Below, piece after piece: positions 35,588 to 45,590 of a stretch of 64,000 nucleotides of DNA. Below the pieces are notes generated by a model. That model was not told the origin of the DNA and did not search any database. It worked only from the letters and a program-made list of their open reading frames with translations. Source of the stretch: Prostheceraeus crozeri (lineage: Eukaryota; Platyhelminthes; Polycladida; Euryleptidae); the NCBI GenBank assembly GCA_907163375.1, contig CAJQUW010015575.1, forward strand, positions 1 through 64,000. Direction: 5' to 3'. The translations under genes and the position numbers were made by a program. Numbering within the stretch: position 1 is the stretch's first letter; every line of letters begins with the position of its first letter.

Positions 35588-36464
35588 CAGACCGTTCACT
35601 TGTGAGTCGTGCGGGAGGTTTTTGGCGTTTCAAGTAATTTGTATTTCATCAGCGGAAGCACCATGAATAAGAAGTGTCGAAGGCAAGTCATCTTTGAGTT
35701 GTTCTGTAATTTGGTAACAAATCGGTAGAGGGCAGCGGACCTAAAATACTTTTGTTAAAAATTATCAAGCAAATGACGAAGAACTCGAGTGTGCATTGGC
35801 TAAATTTGAAATATTGGCATGAGAAATTATTGGTTGGATTTAGTCATGAGACGTTGATTTGGAGATTTGTGTGATTTATAACTATGTTAACGATTTTCTC
35901 TGAGATTGTGTAGATTGTGATTTAGTGCTGTAATGAAGAGAATTGCTAGAATCTATTCATTTTCACTTTTGTGCATGTATGGTGGTAATACTTCGAAGGG
36001 AACATTCATCATAAATGTTCTGATGGTAGAAATTACGTTCCTTGTTCACCAGCACATCAAGCGCACATATCAAAAGCAGTATTCCCATTTCTGTTTTGCG
36101 AAAATTATTGAGAAAAATTGTTTTCGAAGAAGAAAATATGATAGCCGAAATTAATCGATTAAAAGCCATTTTGGTTGGATGTCTTTGATTTGAAATTCCT
36201 TTTTTCATGTTTTTCAGGAATCACAGAAATCCGAGGTTGAAAGTAATAGGAATGTCATTCCTTTGACAAGAGCATCAATGATCCGAATATATTTAATAAT
36301 ATTTTTTCTTTCCCTACCTGCCTTTAATTTTTATTTTCGGTTATGTTCTGCTATGTTTCCTCAGGTGAAGAGAGACCTTCCATGTCGTACATTCGATGTG
36401 GTTGGCCTGGCCCCGGCATGTGGTATAGGTTGGAGGTTGGGGTGCCGAAACCTGCATCAGTGAC

Positions 36465-39144
36465 TTTTTTTACTGAATTTTCACCCCTAGCACAGCTATG
36501 AGCCATGAACGAAGCTAGGGGTTACTGAATGAAAAGTAACAAATTAGTAAAAAAAGTAAATAAATAAAATGAAAAAACAGATCTTATAATCTGATTAAGC
36601 TGTCCCCATCAGAAACCTATTCGCACGCCTCTTGAAAGTATCAAGATTGTATTGGTCAGGGAAAGTGGTCTGTGGAAGTTGATTCCAAAGCTGTGCCGTG
36701 CGAACAAAAAAGCTTTTCGAGCGACTCACAGTACGTATGCGTTTTAGGCTCACATGATAGCATGTGAGTGCGCTAGCTCTGCGTTTGCTTGTGGGGAAGA
36801 TCTTAGGTTAGGGTACGCACTCATTTACTGCAGAGCTGCTTCTACCGAAATAGTACCTGTAGAAGAGACTGAGTTAAGCAGCATCCCGTCTGACGGAGAG
36901 CGGCTGCAACTTGCTAGCAAGTTTTTACCCATGAGATTCTTGACACGTTTCTCAACCCGTTCAAGGAGGTTCAGATGCGTTTGTGGGGCGCCTGTACACA
37001 GATGACAACAATACTCCATCAGAGGACGAATAGTGGACTTGTAAAGATAGCAGACAGTCTGTGGTGGAAGATAGCTGCTGGCACGATAGAAACTACCAAT
37101 GCGTTGAGCTGCCTGCTTGCTAATGGATTGGATGTACGGTTTCCATGACAAGTCTTTCGTAACCGCCAATCCAAGGAAGGAGATGGAATCTTGTTCTTTG
37201 ATCTTATTATCTGACATCTTAATGCTATGATCATCATCATCTCCTTGCAGAATACTCTGAGTTTTTGAAGGATTGAAGGAAACAAGCCAATTGGCGTCCC
37301 AATCTGAGACCCTGCATAAGTCTTCATTAAGAACTTCGCATAACTGCTGACGTTGCTGAGTGTTCTTAGCAAGTCGCTCATTGGAATTGAGGAGTATATG
37401 AAGAAGATATATGTATGAAGACTTCAGATATCTGCTGGTCACTAAGGAAAGAAGCAAGAAGTTTGTGGAGTTGATCAGCAGCTCCATAGGACTTTAGCTC
37501 CTAAGGAGTCCCTGATGCCAGACTTTATCGAATGCCTTGGAAATATCCAAGGCAACTGATCTCGCCTCACCTTGTCTGTCAAGGACACGACTCACATGTT
37601 CAGTGACATATGAAAGAAGATCAGCAGTTGATCGAGAGTGCCTGAAGCCATACTGTTCTTCTGATAGAAGGTTCTGAGTTTCAAGGAAGTTAACAATGTG
37701 TTGGTTAATCACTGCTTCAAAAATCTTGCCAGCAATTGGAAGCAGGCTGATAGGACGATAACTAGATGGAAGAGATGAGTCAGAACCTTTCTTTGGAACT
37801 GGAACCACGGAAGCTACTTTCCAACAAGAGGGAAACTCACCGGTGGATACACCTCTACTGAACAGTTAAGATAAAAGTGCAGAAAGCTCAGGTGAGAGAT
37901 GCTTGAAGATCGAAACCGGGATGCCATCTGGTCCACTAGACTTAGAGCTATCGAGACCTGCGATGATCTTTTTGACGTTTCGGACTGTGACTGAAGGAGG
38001 ACTAACTGTCTCATCAGTGCGCGTGGGAACTGGAGGTGGAATTCTAGCTCCATCGTCTAATGACGAATTCTTCGCAAACTCCTTGCAAAGAAGCTCGGCT
38101 TTGTCTGCTGAGGTTGTCGCCATAGAAGTACTGACTTCGGCATGACGGAGTGCTGGGATGGATGATTTGTTCCTATTGGTGACACTGTTGTAAATCCTCG
38201 AGAAGTCCTTAGAGCCAAGCTTTTGGGTAGCAATGGATTTGCGTACATACAAAGCGTAACGGCTGTTGGCCTGATGTATGGTTTCCTTGCAATTTCCACG
38301 TGCGGTTTTGTACAATTCAAGATTGCCAGCGCTACTGTCACGCTTATACTTATGGAAAAAGTGGTCACGCTGGCAAGTTGCAGCTGCACATTCTGGTGTA
38401 AACCAAGGTTGTGAGTGGGGCTTCATTTGGAAAGTACGGTGAGGAATGTAGGCCAACATCCCTATCTGAAGCCACTCTGTCAGTTCTTGCGCCGACTTGT
38501 GGACGTTCTCGCTCAGAATCAAATTCTCAGCTTGAACTTGACTAAGAAAAGTGCGAAAGCCACACCAGTCTGCTTTGGAGAATTGATAAACTGTTCTATG
38601 GAAGGGTGTAGACGGTGTGGAGCAAATTTGTTTGCCAGAAACTGTGATAACACAGTGATCAGACGTGCCGAGGGGAGAAGTAACCTTGTGTGAAAAATAA
38701 GTTGTATTTGAGGTGAGAAACAGGTCAAGGAGATATCCAGTATCCCCAGCTCGGTCAGGCACTTTGGTAGGACAAGTGATAATTTGACTAAGGTTGTGAG
38801 AGACAGCGAAATCCTCGGCTGCCTGACCGGAGAGATCGGTGGTGCGTGAGTGCACAAGCCAGTCAACTTTGTGCACGTTGAAGTCACCAAAAACGGCAAC
38901 TTCAGCGCTGGGATACTCTTGTAGAAGAGAATCGATGTTGTCAGAGAGAACATTGAAAATGTCCGCATTGGTTGATGGAGAGCGGTATAGGAAAAACAGA
39001 AGAAGAGTGGTCTTCTGTAGCGGCGCAATGAAGGCAAGATACTCATGCCTTGGATCCTCTGAGCTACAAAGCCTTCTCAAGGGAAGGCTTGTCTTGGCAT
39101 AGACTGCAATACCATGACAAGGTGCTTTATCCATCCGGTGAAAT
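36465..39144 (-). mobile_element. 5'-truncated LINE (unit D)
   Basis: Same insertion as in A-C. The endonuclease half and linker form one long open frame (37866 to about 39144). The RT fingers end at WHQGLLRS because of a small deletion near 37497, and the GVPQGS/ADD core is deleted as in A and B, with the same AT-rich join. The thumb and C-terminal part is open at 36825-37487. Confidence 0.9.
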
Positions 39145-39296
39145 GCACGATTTAATACTTGAATTACACAGTAATGGATCATCGTCAGTAGAAACAAAGC
39201 CTCATGACTCAAGGGCATAATGCGCTGAATATCGCTTAGATAAACATGCTAACATAATGGTTGAATGTGCCACGTTTGTATGCTTTCCAGTTTCTT

Positions 39297-39899
39297 TAAA
39301 GTACGTGAATTGCACATTATTGACATGGGAACTGCTCTAATCAAAAGTCCGAGATGAGTACTGCACAGCGCTGACATCTAAAAAATACAAAAATTTCTTG
39401 TGTCTCTTATATTTGGTTGTGCTACCGCACCTACAGCATCGGCTATGAGAAGTTGTTCTGATGTGAATGTTTGCAAATCAGCAGGATGACATAGACTTAG
39501 GATTAACAAGCCTCAACTTTGGACATGATTCTATCTGCACTGAAAACGTCGAAGTTTTTACAAAGCCCAATATACGCTGCTATCTGCGGTTCTCAGCAGG
39601 CGTGAGAACGACCTCACGTCTACCGGTATATCCAAGTGGACCTTTTCTTCGGTGACACTGTGATTCCCTTCAATTCCCTTTCACTGTTCTGGCCACGTTT
39701 CCTTCAATTTACGAGAATAGGTCTGGCAACTGCCATTTGCCACACTCATCAATTAAGATCAATTCCACCAAAGGTGACGTTCATAAAGCACAATCAAGTG
39801 GATTATCGTCAGTAGAAACAAAGTACATGTCCCTGAATATTGTTGAGACGACCAGACTAATCCGATGGTTGAATGTTCCACGTTTGTATGCATTCCTAT
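39297..39899. repeat. Spacer module between units D and E
   Basis: Shortened relative of 8554-9319. A near-copy of the unit start (39297-39385) opens it and the true unit E start closes it. Confidence 0.6.
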
Positions 39900-39984
39900 T
39901 TCTTTAAAGTACGTGAATCGCACAGTTTTGACATAGGAACTGCTGTTATCGAAAGTCCGACTGGATGAGTGCTGCACAGCGCTG

Positions 39985-40070
39985 ATATTGGTAAGTGAAT
40001 AGCCTTGACTATAGCCACTCCTGCACACGGGAGCTTGGCACTTTATCCACCATCTATTGACTTTGTGGGA
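39985..40070 (-). repeat. tRNA-like (SINE) relic, unit E copy
   Basis: Homologous to 43385-43460, with a clear A-box-like tggtggataaagtgc on the minus strand, but its B box is mutated (ggctatagtca). The stretch is absent from units A-D. Confidence 0.35.
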
Positions 40071-40209
40071 ACATGCATTACTGCAGCATGCGCCTTTTCT
40101 GATGCGTCGGCAAACCCATGAAGTTGAGAGCTAGTGCCATTGTCATCAGTAGCACATCGAGACATCTGCAAATTCACCAATCAGGCGATGTCTGTTGGTC
40201 ATTCAACCC

Positions 40210-40904
40210 ATTTATTATATATAGTCCCAGGAATTGAATTGTGTCTTAAATAGAGGCTTGTTGTGGATATAGAGATGTCCGTGGACATGTAGTTTTTTGA
40301 AACATCCATGGATATCGTTTAGAGTTTTGTGTGAATATTTACAAAAATGTTTGGTAAAATTATTTCAAATAATTATTGAAGACAGTATGCTTTCTCAATT
40401 ATAGATAATTTGATAATAAATCGAAATATCACAAATTGTCAGGTAAACTCAATTTGAAAGTGAGGCGTGCTGTTCACCGGCGGATCCGCTGATTTCCGTG
40501 GCGGCTACCTCGACCTAAGTAGTGTGTAAATGGTGGGATCTCGGACAGTCGCTGAGTAGAAAATCAGAATAAACTACCAACAAACTTGACTTAATGCTAG
40601 CAAGGGATTCCTGATGGGATCGGAAAGGAGGTCGACATCTCGAACCCTTTTGTAGGGAAAATGTTCCTCATACCCTCCGAGCAATTAGTAAAATCTGTAG
40701 CTTCATTGTAATCACTGACTTGTTTTAGTTGTATTGCTGAATGCAAAGTATGAAGTATGTAATTTAACCCAGTCTGCTGCTACGTGTAATTCCGTAGACA
40801 GAGGTGTCTACAAAATGTCCCCACATGCATCAATGGTGGCTAATTGGTCGGCATTAAGATTCAGAAGTAGAACGAAGTATGTAATCGTATTCAAAGATAT
40901 TCAG
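40210..40904 (+). other. Unit E upstream region, no gene recognised
   Basis: About 700 bases before the zinc-finger exon. From about 40611 it is co-linear with 53701-54134 in unit F (gaaaggaggtc, ctccgagcaatt, agtagaacgaagta). It is probably intron or 5' UTR of the zinc-finger gene. No long frame or known motif. Confidence 0.4.
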
Positions 40905-41059
40905 TGATGAAACGAAAAAATCCTATATCAACTAAATTCAAGTCAAGGAATTTTAAGAGAATCAGAATTTCAGGAATCATATGATTGACATCAGTTAGGC
41001 TCTTTAAGATAGAAAATACATCATATGCGTTTCAAATTTCTATGTTTTCGCGGTTTCAG
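40905..41059 (+). promoter_or_regulatory. Conserved intron 3' end and splice acceptor (unit E)
   Basis: Ends cggtttcag at 41051-41059. It shares with units A-D the blocks gaatcagaatttcag and ttgacatcagttaggctctttaag, despite strong divergence elsewhere. The exon then starts gtccttgcgaag and the ATG follows after 12 bases. Confidence 0.6.
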
Positions 41060-41071
41060 GTCCTTGCGAAG

Positions 41072-41860
41072 ATGAGCAATATATCAGTGGTGGAAAGTAA
41101 AGACGGAAATGTCAAATGTGAGTCGTGCGAGAAGTCCTTTAGCACTTCAAGTGGCTTGGCAAGGCATCGGCGAATACATACGGGATACAGGCCGTTTATT
41201 TGTGAGACGTGTGGGAAGTCATTTACCGACCCTAGTCATCTGATAACTCATCGGCGAATGCACCAAGGTGACAGGCCGTTCATTTGTGAATCGTGTGGGA
41301 AGTCATTCACCGTTTCAAGTAATTTGATAGCTCATCGTCGGATACATACAGGTGACAGACCATATGTTTGTGAGACGTGTGGAAAGTCATTTACCGTTTC
41401 AAGTAGTTTGATAAAGCATCGGCGGGTGCACACAGGTGAAAGGCCGTTCATTTGTGAGACGTGCGGGAAGTCGTTTGCAGTTTCAAGTAATTTGATGGCT
41501 CATAAGCGGATACATACAGGTGACAAGCCGTTCACTTGTGAGACGTGTGGCAAGTCATTTACCGTTTCAAGTAGTTTAATAAAGCATCGGCGGGTGCACA
41601 CAGGAGAAAGGCCGTTCATTTGTGAGACGTGCGGGAAGTCGTTTGCAGCTTCAAGTAATTTGATAAGTCATCGTTGGATACATACAGGTGACAGCCCGTT
41701 CATTTGTGAGTCGTGCGGGAAATCATTTACCCGTTCAGGTGATTTTATAAAGCATCGGCGGGTGCACACTGGTGACAGACCGTTCTTTTGTGAGACGTGC
41801 GGGAAGTCGTTTGCAGTTTCAAGTAATTTGATGGCTCATAAGCGGATACACAATAGATAA
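41072..41860 (+). CDS. C2H2 poly-zinc-finger protein, 9 fingers (unit E)
   Basis: 262 residues. A 15-residue leader (MSNISVVESKDGNVK) is followed by nine fingers, all with intact CxxC-x12-HxxxH ligands, the only gene in the window without a degenerate finger. The start is set by the acceptor at 41058-41059 and by the homologous MSNISVV start in unit F. Linkers are TGDRPF, TGERPF or TGDKPF, with one QGDRPF and one TGYRPF. Fingers 3-6 form a two-finger repeat (VSSNLIA, VSSSLIK, VSSNLMA, VSSSLIK). The ORF ends KRIHNR and TAA. The terminal finger AVSSNLMAH is the homologue of the fossil finger in the 3' regions of A-D. Probably functional, nuclear and DNA-binding; no effector domain seen. Confidence 0.9.
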   Translation: MSNISVVESKDGNVKCESCEKSFSTSSGLARHRRIHTGYRPFICETCGKSFTDPSHLITHRRMHQGDRPFICESCGKSFTVSSNLIAHRRIHTGDRPYVCETCGKSFTVSSSLIKHRRVHTGERPFICETCGKSFAVSSNLMAHKRIHTGDKPFTCETCGKSFTVSSSLIKHRRVHTGERPFICETCGKSFAASSNLISHRWIHTGDSPFICESCGKSFTRSGDFIKHRRVHTGDRPFFCETCGKSFAVSSNLMAHKRIHNR

Positions 41861-42800
41861 GAAGTGACGGAGGCAAGTCAACTTTTAGCTTTCCATGTTT
41901 TCTAATGAATAGGTAGAATAATGTAAAAAATTGCATGACAAGTGATAAAGAGCTTGAGAAATCGTTGGCAACGCATGTCGTATTTGAACATAATATGGAA
42001 TTGGTTCGTCTGATATAATCGTGAGACATTAATTTGAGGGCGTCTATGCGTCTATTTTTGTGTGTGATTTTGTAAGTGCATTGGTTTGGTAGTTTTTGTT
42101 GGAGATTGTGTTGTATCTGATTTGGTGTTGTAATGAAAACATCTCTTCGAATCTATTTATTTTCAATTTAGAGCATGTACTTGGTTTTCTTGTAGCCATA
42201 GTTATCACATGGCACAATATGGTTGCGAAGTGGAAGTTTTCTAATAACATTTTTCTCAACATTTTCTTCGTCCTGGAATCAGCCGTCATTAAACACCGAT
42301 TGGGATTCAAATGAACGTCTATTGAATCATGACATCATGCATTGTTAGGAACCATTGCCTCATAATGAACATTTTCCAGTCTACATTTGGCATCGCTGTA
42401 AGTTATTCCTGTACCTATGTATGATCAGTGGAGCTACCAAACAACAAAACTGTGTTTTTAGGATTTATATCACACACGAGACAAATGACATTCACAACCG
42501 CCCATGTCACTTAGCATGGCTCATGACAATTCCTAGTCGCCGCTTGTCAAGTTGAACGACGTAGAAATCAGGAAATAATGTTGAGCAATGAACCCCTCCG
42601 CACACATACGAAGCCACTCTACAAATAAAATACAATCCGCTTAGCACTCACATGCAATCAGGACCAAACATTCCGACCTCCTGGAAGGTGCAGCACTGCA
42701 TTCAACCAAAGTTCACGAAATAAAAATCGCAGCTTTGAATTTGGAGTATCAACTGGTCATTTCGCTGCCTTGATGGTTACCACACGTTCAAACGCACCTC
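41861..42800 (+). other. Unit E zinc-finger 3' region
   Basis: The first ~320 bases are homologous to the 3' regions of A-D and F, including a block at about 42100-42180 (ggagattgtg, ttgtaatgaaaac, gagcatgtac). The rest to 42800 has no recognisable gene; its short ORFs have no family features. Confidence 0.45.
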
Positions 42801-43306
42801 AGATTTGATTATATCTGCACTGAAAACTGCCATTATACGCTACTTCCTGCTGTTCTCAGCAGACGTGAGAATAACTTCACGTCTATGTCCAAAGGTCTGT
42901 ATCTTCGCTGACACGACGACTCCCTTTCTCTGCTGTGTCCCCGCTTCCTTTAAATTACTTGCGGTTCTACATGTATATCCAGAAGTCCCTTTTCTTCGCT
43001 GACACGACGACTCCCTTCAATTCCCTTCAGCTGTTGTGGCCACGTTTCCTTTAGATTACGACAATCGCTCGGCCAACTGTCATTTACCGCACTCAGTCAT
43101 TACGATCAATTCCACCAAAGATGACATTTAAGTAGTTTGCTGGATGTTATTTATCTGGAAGTACAATCAACTGCATTATCGTCAGTGGAAACAAAACCCC
43201 GGATGACTCGACCAACACTCAGGTCAAGGGTATGGTGCCCTGAATATGGTATGGACGACCAGGCTAACACAATGGTTGAATGTGCCACGTTTGTATGCAT
43301 ACCATA
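42800..43306. repeat. Spacer module between units E and F
   Basis: Diverged spacer with an internal duplication: the block tcttcgctgacacgacgact occurs at about 42902 and again at about 42993. It shares ttcaattccctt, ggccacgtttcctt and gatcaattccacc with the other spacers. Confidence 0.55.
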
Positions 43307-43384
43307 TTCTTTAGAATACTTGAATTACACAGTAATGACTTAAGACAAAGTCCCAGAAGATAAGTACTGCACAGCGCTAATATT

Positions 43385-43460
43385 GGTAAATTAATAGCCT
43401 TGATTCGAACCACTCCTGTACACAGCAGTTGAGCACTTTATCCACCATCTGTTGACTGTA
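43385..43460 (-). repeat. tRNA-derived SINE-like head
   Basis: On the minus strand, tggtggataaagtgctc (A-box-like, about 43432-43446) is followed about 20 bases later by ggttcgaatca (B-box-like, 43402-43412), the spacing of a tRNA-type RNA polymerase III promoter. No full tRNA fold is evident. It is adjacent to the unit boundary. Confidence 0.45.
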
Positions 43461-43599
43461 TGAGAGCATGCATTAATGCAGATGGCACGTCGCGACAGTT
43501 GCAAATTCACCAAACAGGCGATATCTGCTCGCCATTCAACCCATTTCTTACATACCCGCGGCCAAAAAAACGTAGACATAATGTAACTCTGTTAAAATC

Positions 43600-45250
43600 T
43601 TAGAAGTTTTAATGAAGTCTTACAAAAGCGACAATGTCAAGTGTAGAATATTTATTATTGATAGTGCAGACAACCCATACATTCGCTTTTTGGAAAATGT
43701 GCCTGATTTTTCTTTTGATCAAGTGACTCGTCTATCTTTAGTTCTGTTTTGGTAGAGCTTGAGAAAGTGCTTCTTAGTACAGGGTTTTATTTACATGTTG
43801 ACAACATGGCTGTATGTCATGTTTCCCTTACTTCAGTCATGCTGTCATCGTCATTTAGTCATGTTTTGTCCCTTGTCAGGTGTATTTCATACTTGTTGAT
43901 GGACGCAAGCGTTTGAAATGAAGAGCCGGAAAAAGCGTTTGCCTATTAGATATTGACGGTTTATTAATTGTCTTGCCTCACGCCTCTTTGCAGTGGGCAG
44001 TATATTACGCATTCTTAATTGAAAAATCCTACAACTAAGACGTTAATAATTAGTTGCAGACCACATTTGATTCGCTTAGCGGGATATATGGTAACTGCAA
44101 AGTTGGCCATGACCTAAATCTAAATCCCTTTACATGTAGCTATTGGGTAACATGATGAGATGACTTTTATCATTTGATTATTAAAACAGGAGATGTCTGT
44201 AGGTTTCAGGAACACGGTTTGTTATGTAAGCATGTATTTCACAGATGTCTGAGTGTCAAAACGATTGCTTCAAATTGCTTGGAGAAAGTTGAGCTTTTCT
44301 GGATCTGGAGGTGTCTTAGTAATCACCGAAACAAACCAGAGACAGGAACTTGTAGAGAAATTTATCCGATCTGATGGGCAGATGTGATAGAATATTTATT
44401 TTGGAAATATGTATGCATCCACAGCACACCATGTAAATGCAAATAAAACTGTAAGAAAATATTATGTAAAAACATGATACAGGTGCGGTTGCAAAGATGT
44501 AAAACCGCGTAGAATCCCAAAAGATTTTAATGAATCGATATGTTGACAATAATATTATCTTTCTAATAGCTTATATTGTGTATGAATTGAAAAATGTACC
44601 CTTATTAGCAAAGACGTCATGTTGTAGCAATTCGTGAAGGCAAAGCCATGTCGTAGTGCAATCCGGTGCATGCATAATTTTTTCTTACAGTAAAACATTG
44701 AGGCCATAGTGTTATAGCAGGACGCATCTTAAACGTATATGTAGCAAATGAATGTCATCGCATTTATTAGTCAAAGAATTCGAGGCATCAATTCATGCTG
44801 ACTTGCCTGAGACTTACGGGAGGCCTGCTGCTGAGTTGTCTTAGAAGATTCCATCCGTCCACTGTTGGAATAATTCCATTTTAGAGATATTGAGTGACAA
44901 GCCCGAATCCCTGAACCCCATCGAATATTTATGACGTTAGAGTTTTATTACAATGTGAATTTTTCTTGTTGAAATTGTGAAATAATTTATAAAGATAAAA
45001 TAATCAACAACATTAAAATCAAGCAGATCAATTTTAGGAAAGAACCGTGACGTCAGTCCTCGTTCTTCACTATCAACATTATGACAGTAATTACGCCATC
45101 CGATCAAACACGTTATTTAAAAATCGTTCTTCCATTATGTCTCCTTCGTCATCAAAATCCATTCCGATCGCAGACAATTCTTACTAGTTAAAGATTGAAG
45201 GTTTGCACGTCGGTGAAGTTACATCAAAATTTGCGCTTCGACGATTATTT
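43600..45250. other. Intergenic, nothing recognised
   Basis: AT-rich DNA with only short ORFs that lack recognisable motifs. No RNA gene or mobile element was identified. Confidence 0.5.
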
Positions 45251-45254
45251 ATAT

Positions 45255-45590
45255 TTTGCACCACATTTTCCGATGACTGACCACCATCCATCTTCAGGGC
45301 AAACATAGCAATGAAATGATATGGAATAACAAGCAAGTTAAGTTAAAACGAACGAAAATCACTAAAAGTCAAAGTTGCACTAAGGCACAGTAAATGGACG
45401 GTAAACCTGAATCCGTGCAATGGACATTGTCATTCCGTGCTATGTGCCAAGTTTCTATAAATAGACGCCGTGTGTAATTGGATTCTTTTGTGACGATCTC
45501 TGTATTGTTCCAGTCAATGCGATGACCTTTAAACAAAGACTGTAGTGTCACAGCGGATTTGTCTTCTTGTATCAAGCGTACACTTTCGAT
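45255..45590 (-). pseudogene. Penelope-like element A, C-terminal part and 3' end
   Basis: Minus-strand coding for the end of a PLE: EDKSAVTL, GHRIDWNNTEIVTKE and RRLFIETWHIARND are typical of the region after the GIY-YIG endonuclease. The 3' end at about 45255-45310 contains ctgaagatggatggtgg and tcatcggaaaat, the kind of end motif seen in PLEs. It is separated from its upstream half (48621-48840) by the LINE insertion. Confidence 0.75.

Larger units (their letters stand above)
30383..39899. repeat. Tandem unit D of zinc-finger cluster
   Basis: Co-linear with A-C and mosaic. Its 5' half, up to the first zinc fingers, resembles unit C. The 3' fingers and 3' region resemble unit B. The spacer after the LINE is retained as in A, but shortened between 39400 and 39410 relative to 8640-8860. 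Confidence 0.93.
39900..43306. repeat. Compact tandem unit E (insertion-free)
   Basis: Starts with the same boundary sequence as A-D and ends where a diverged copy of it recurs at 43307. It holds only boundary DNA, an intron-like stretch, the zinc-finger exon and its 3' region, then a spacer. It lacks the inverted-repeat element, RT fossil and LINE of A-D, so it is the best model for the ancestral unit before insertions. Confidence 0.8.

Noticed and set aside
1..39899. CRISPR array or bacterial operon explanation for the regular repeats
   Set aside because: The 84-base periodicity is translated zinc fingers, and the kb-scale repeats are duplicated gene units with splice sites and LINEs; the DNA is eukaryotic.
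9320..39899. Units B-D as a pure assembly artefact
   Set aside because: Each unit has private indels, insertions (foldback in B, nested LINE with target duplication in C) and different finger counts, which artefactual copies would not show; some haplotype mixing still cannot be excluded.
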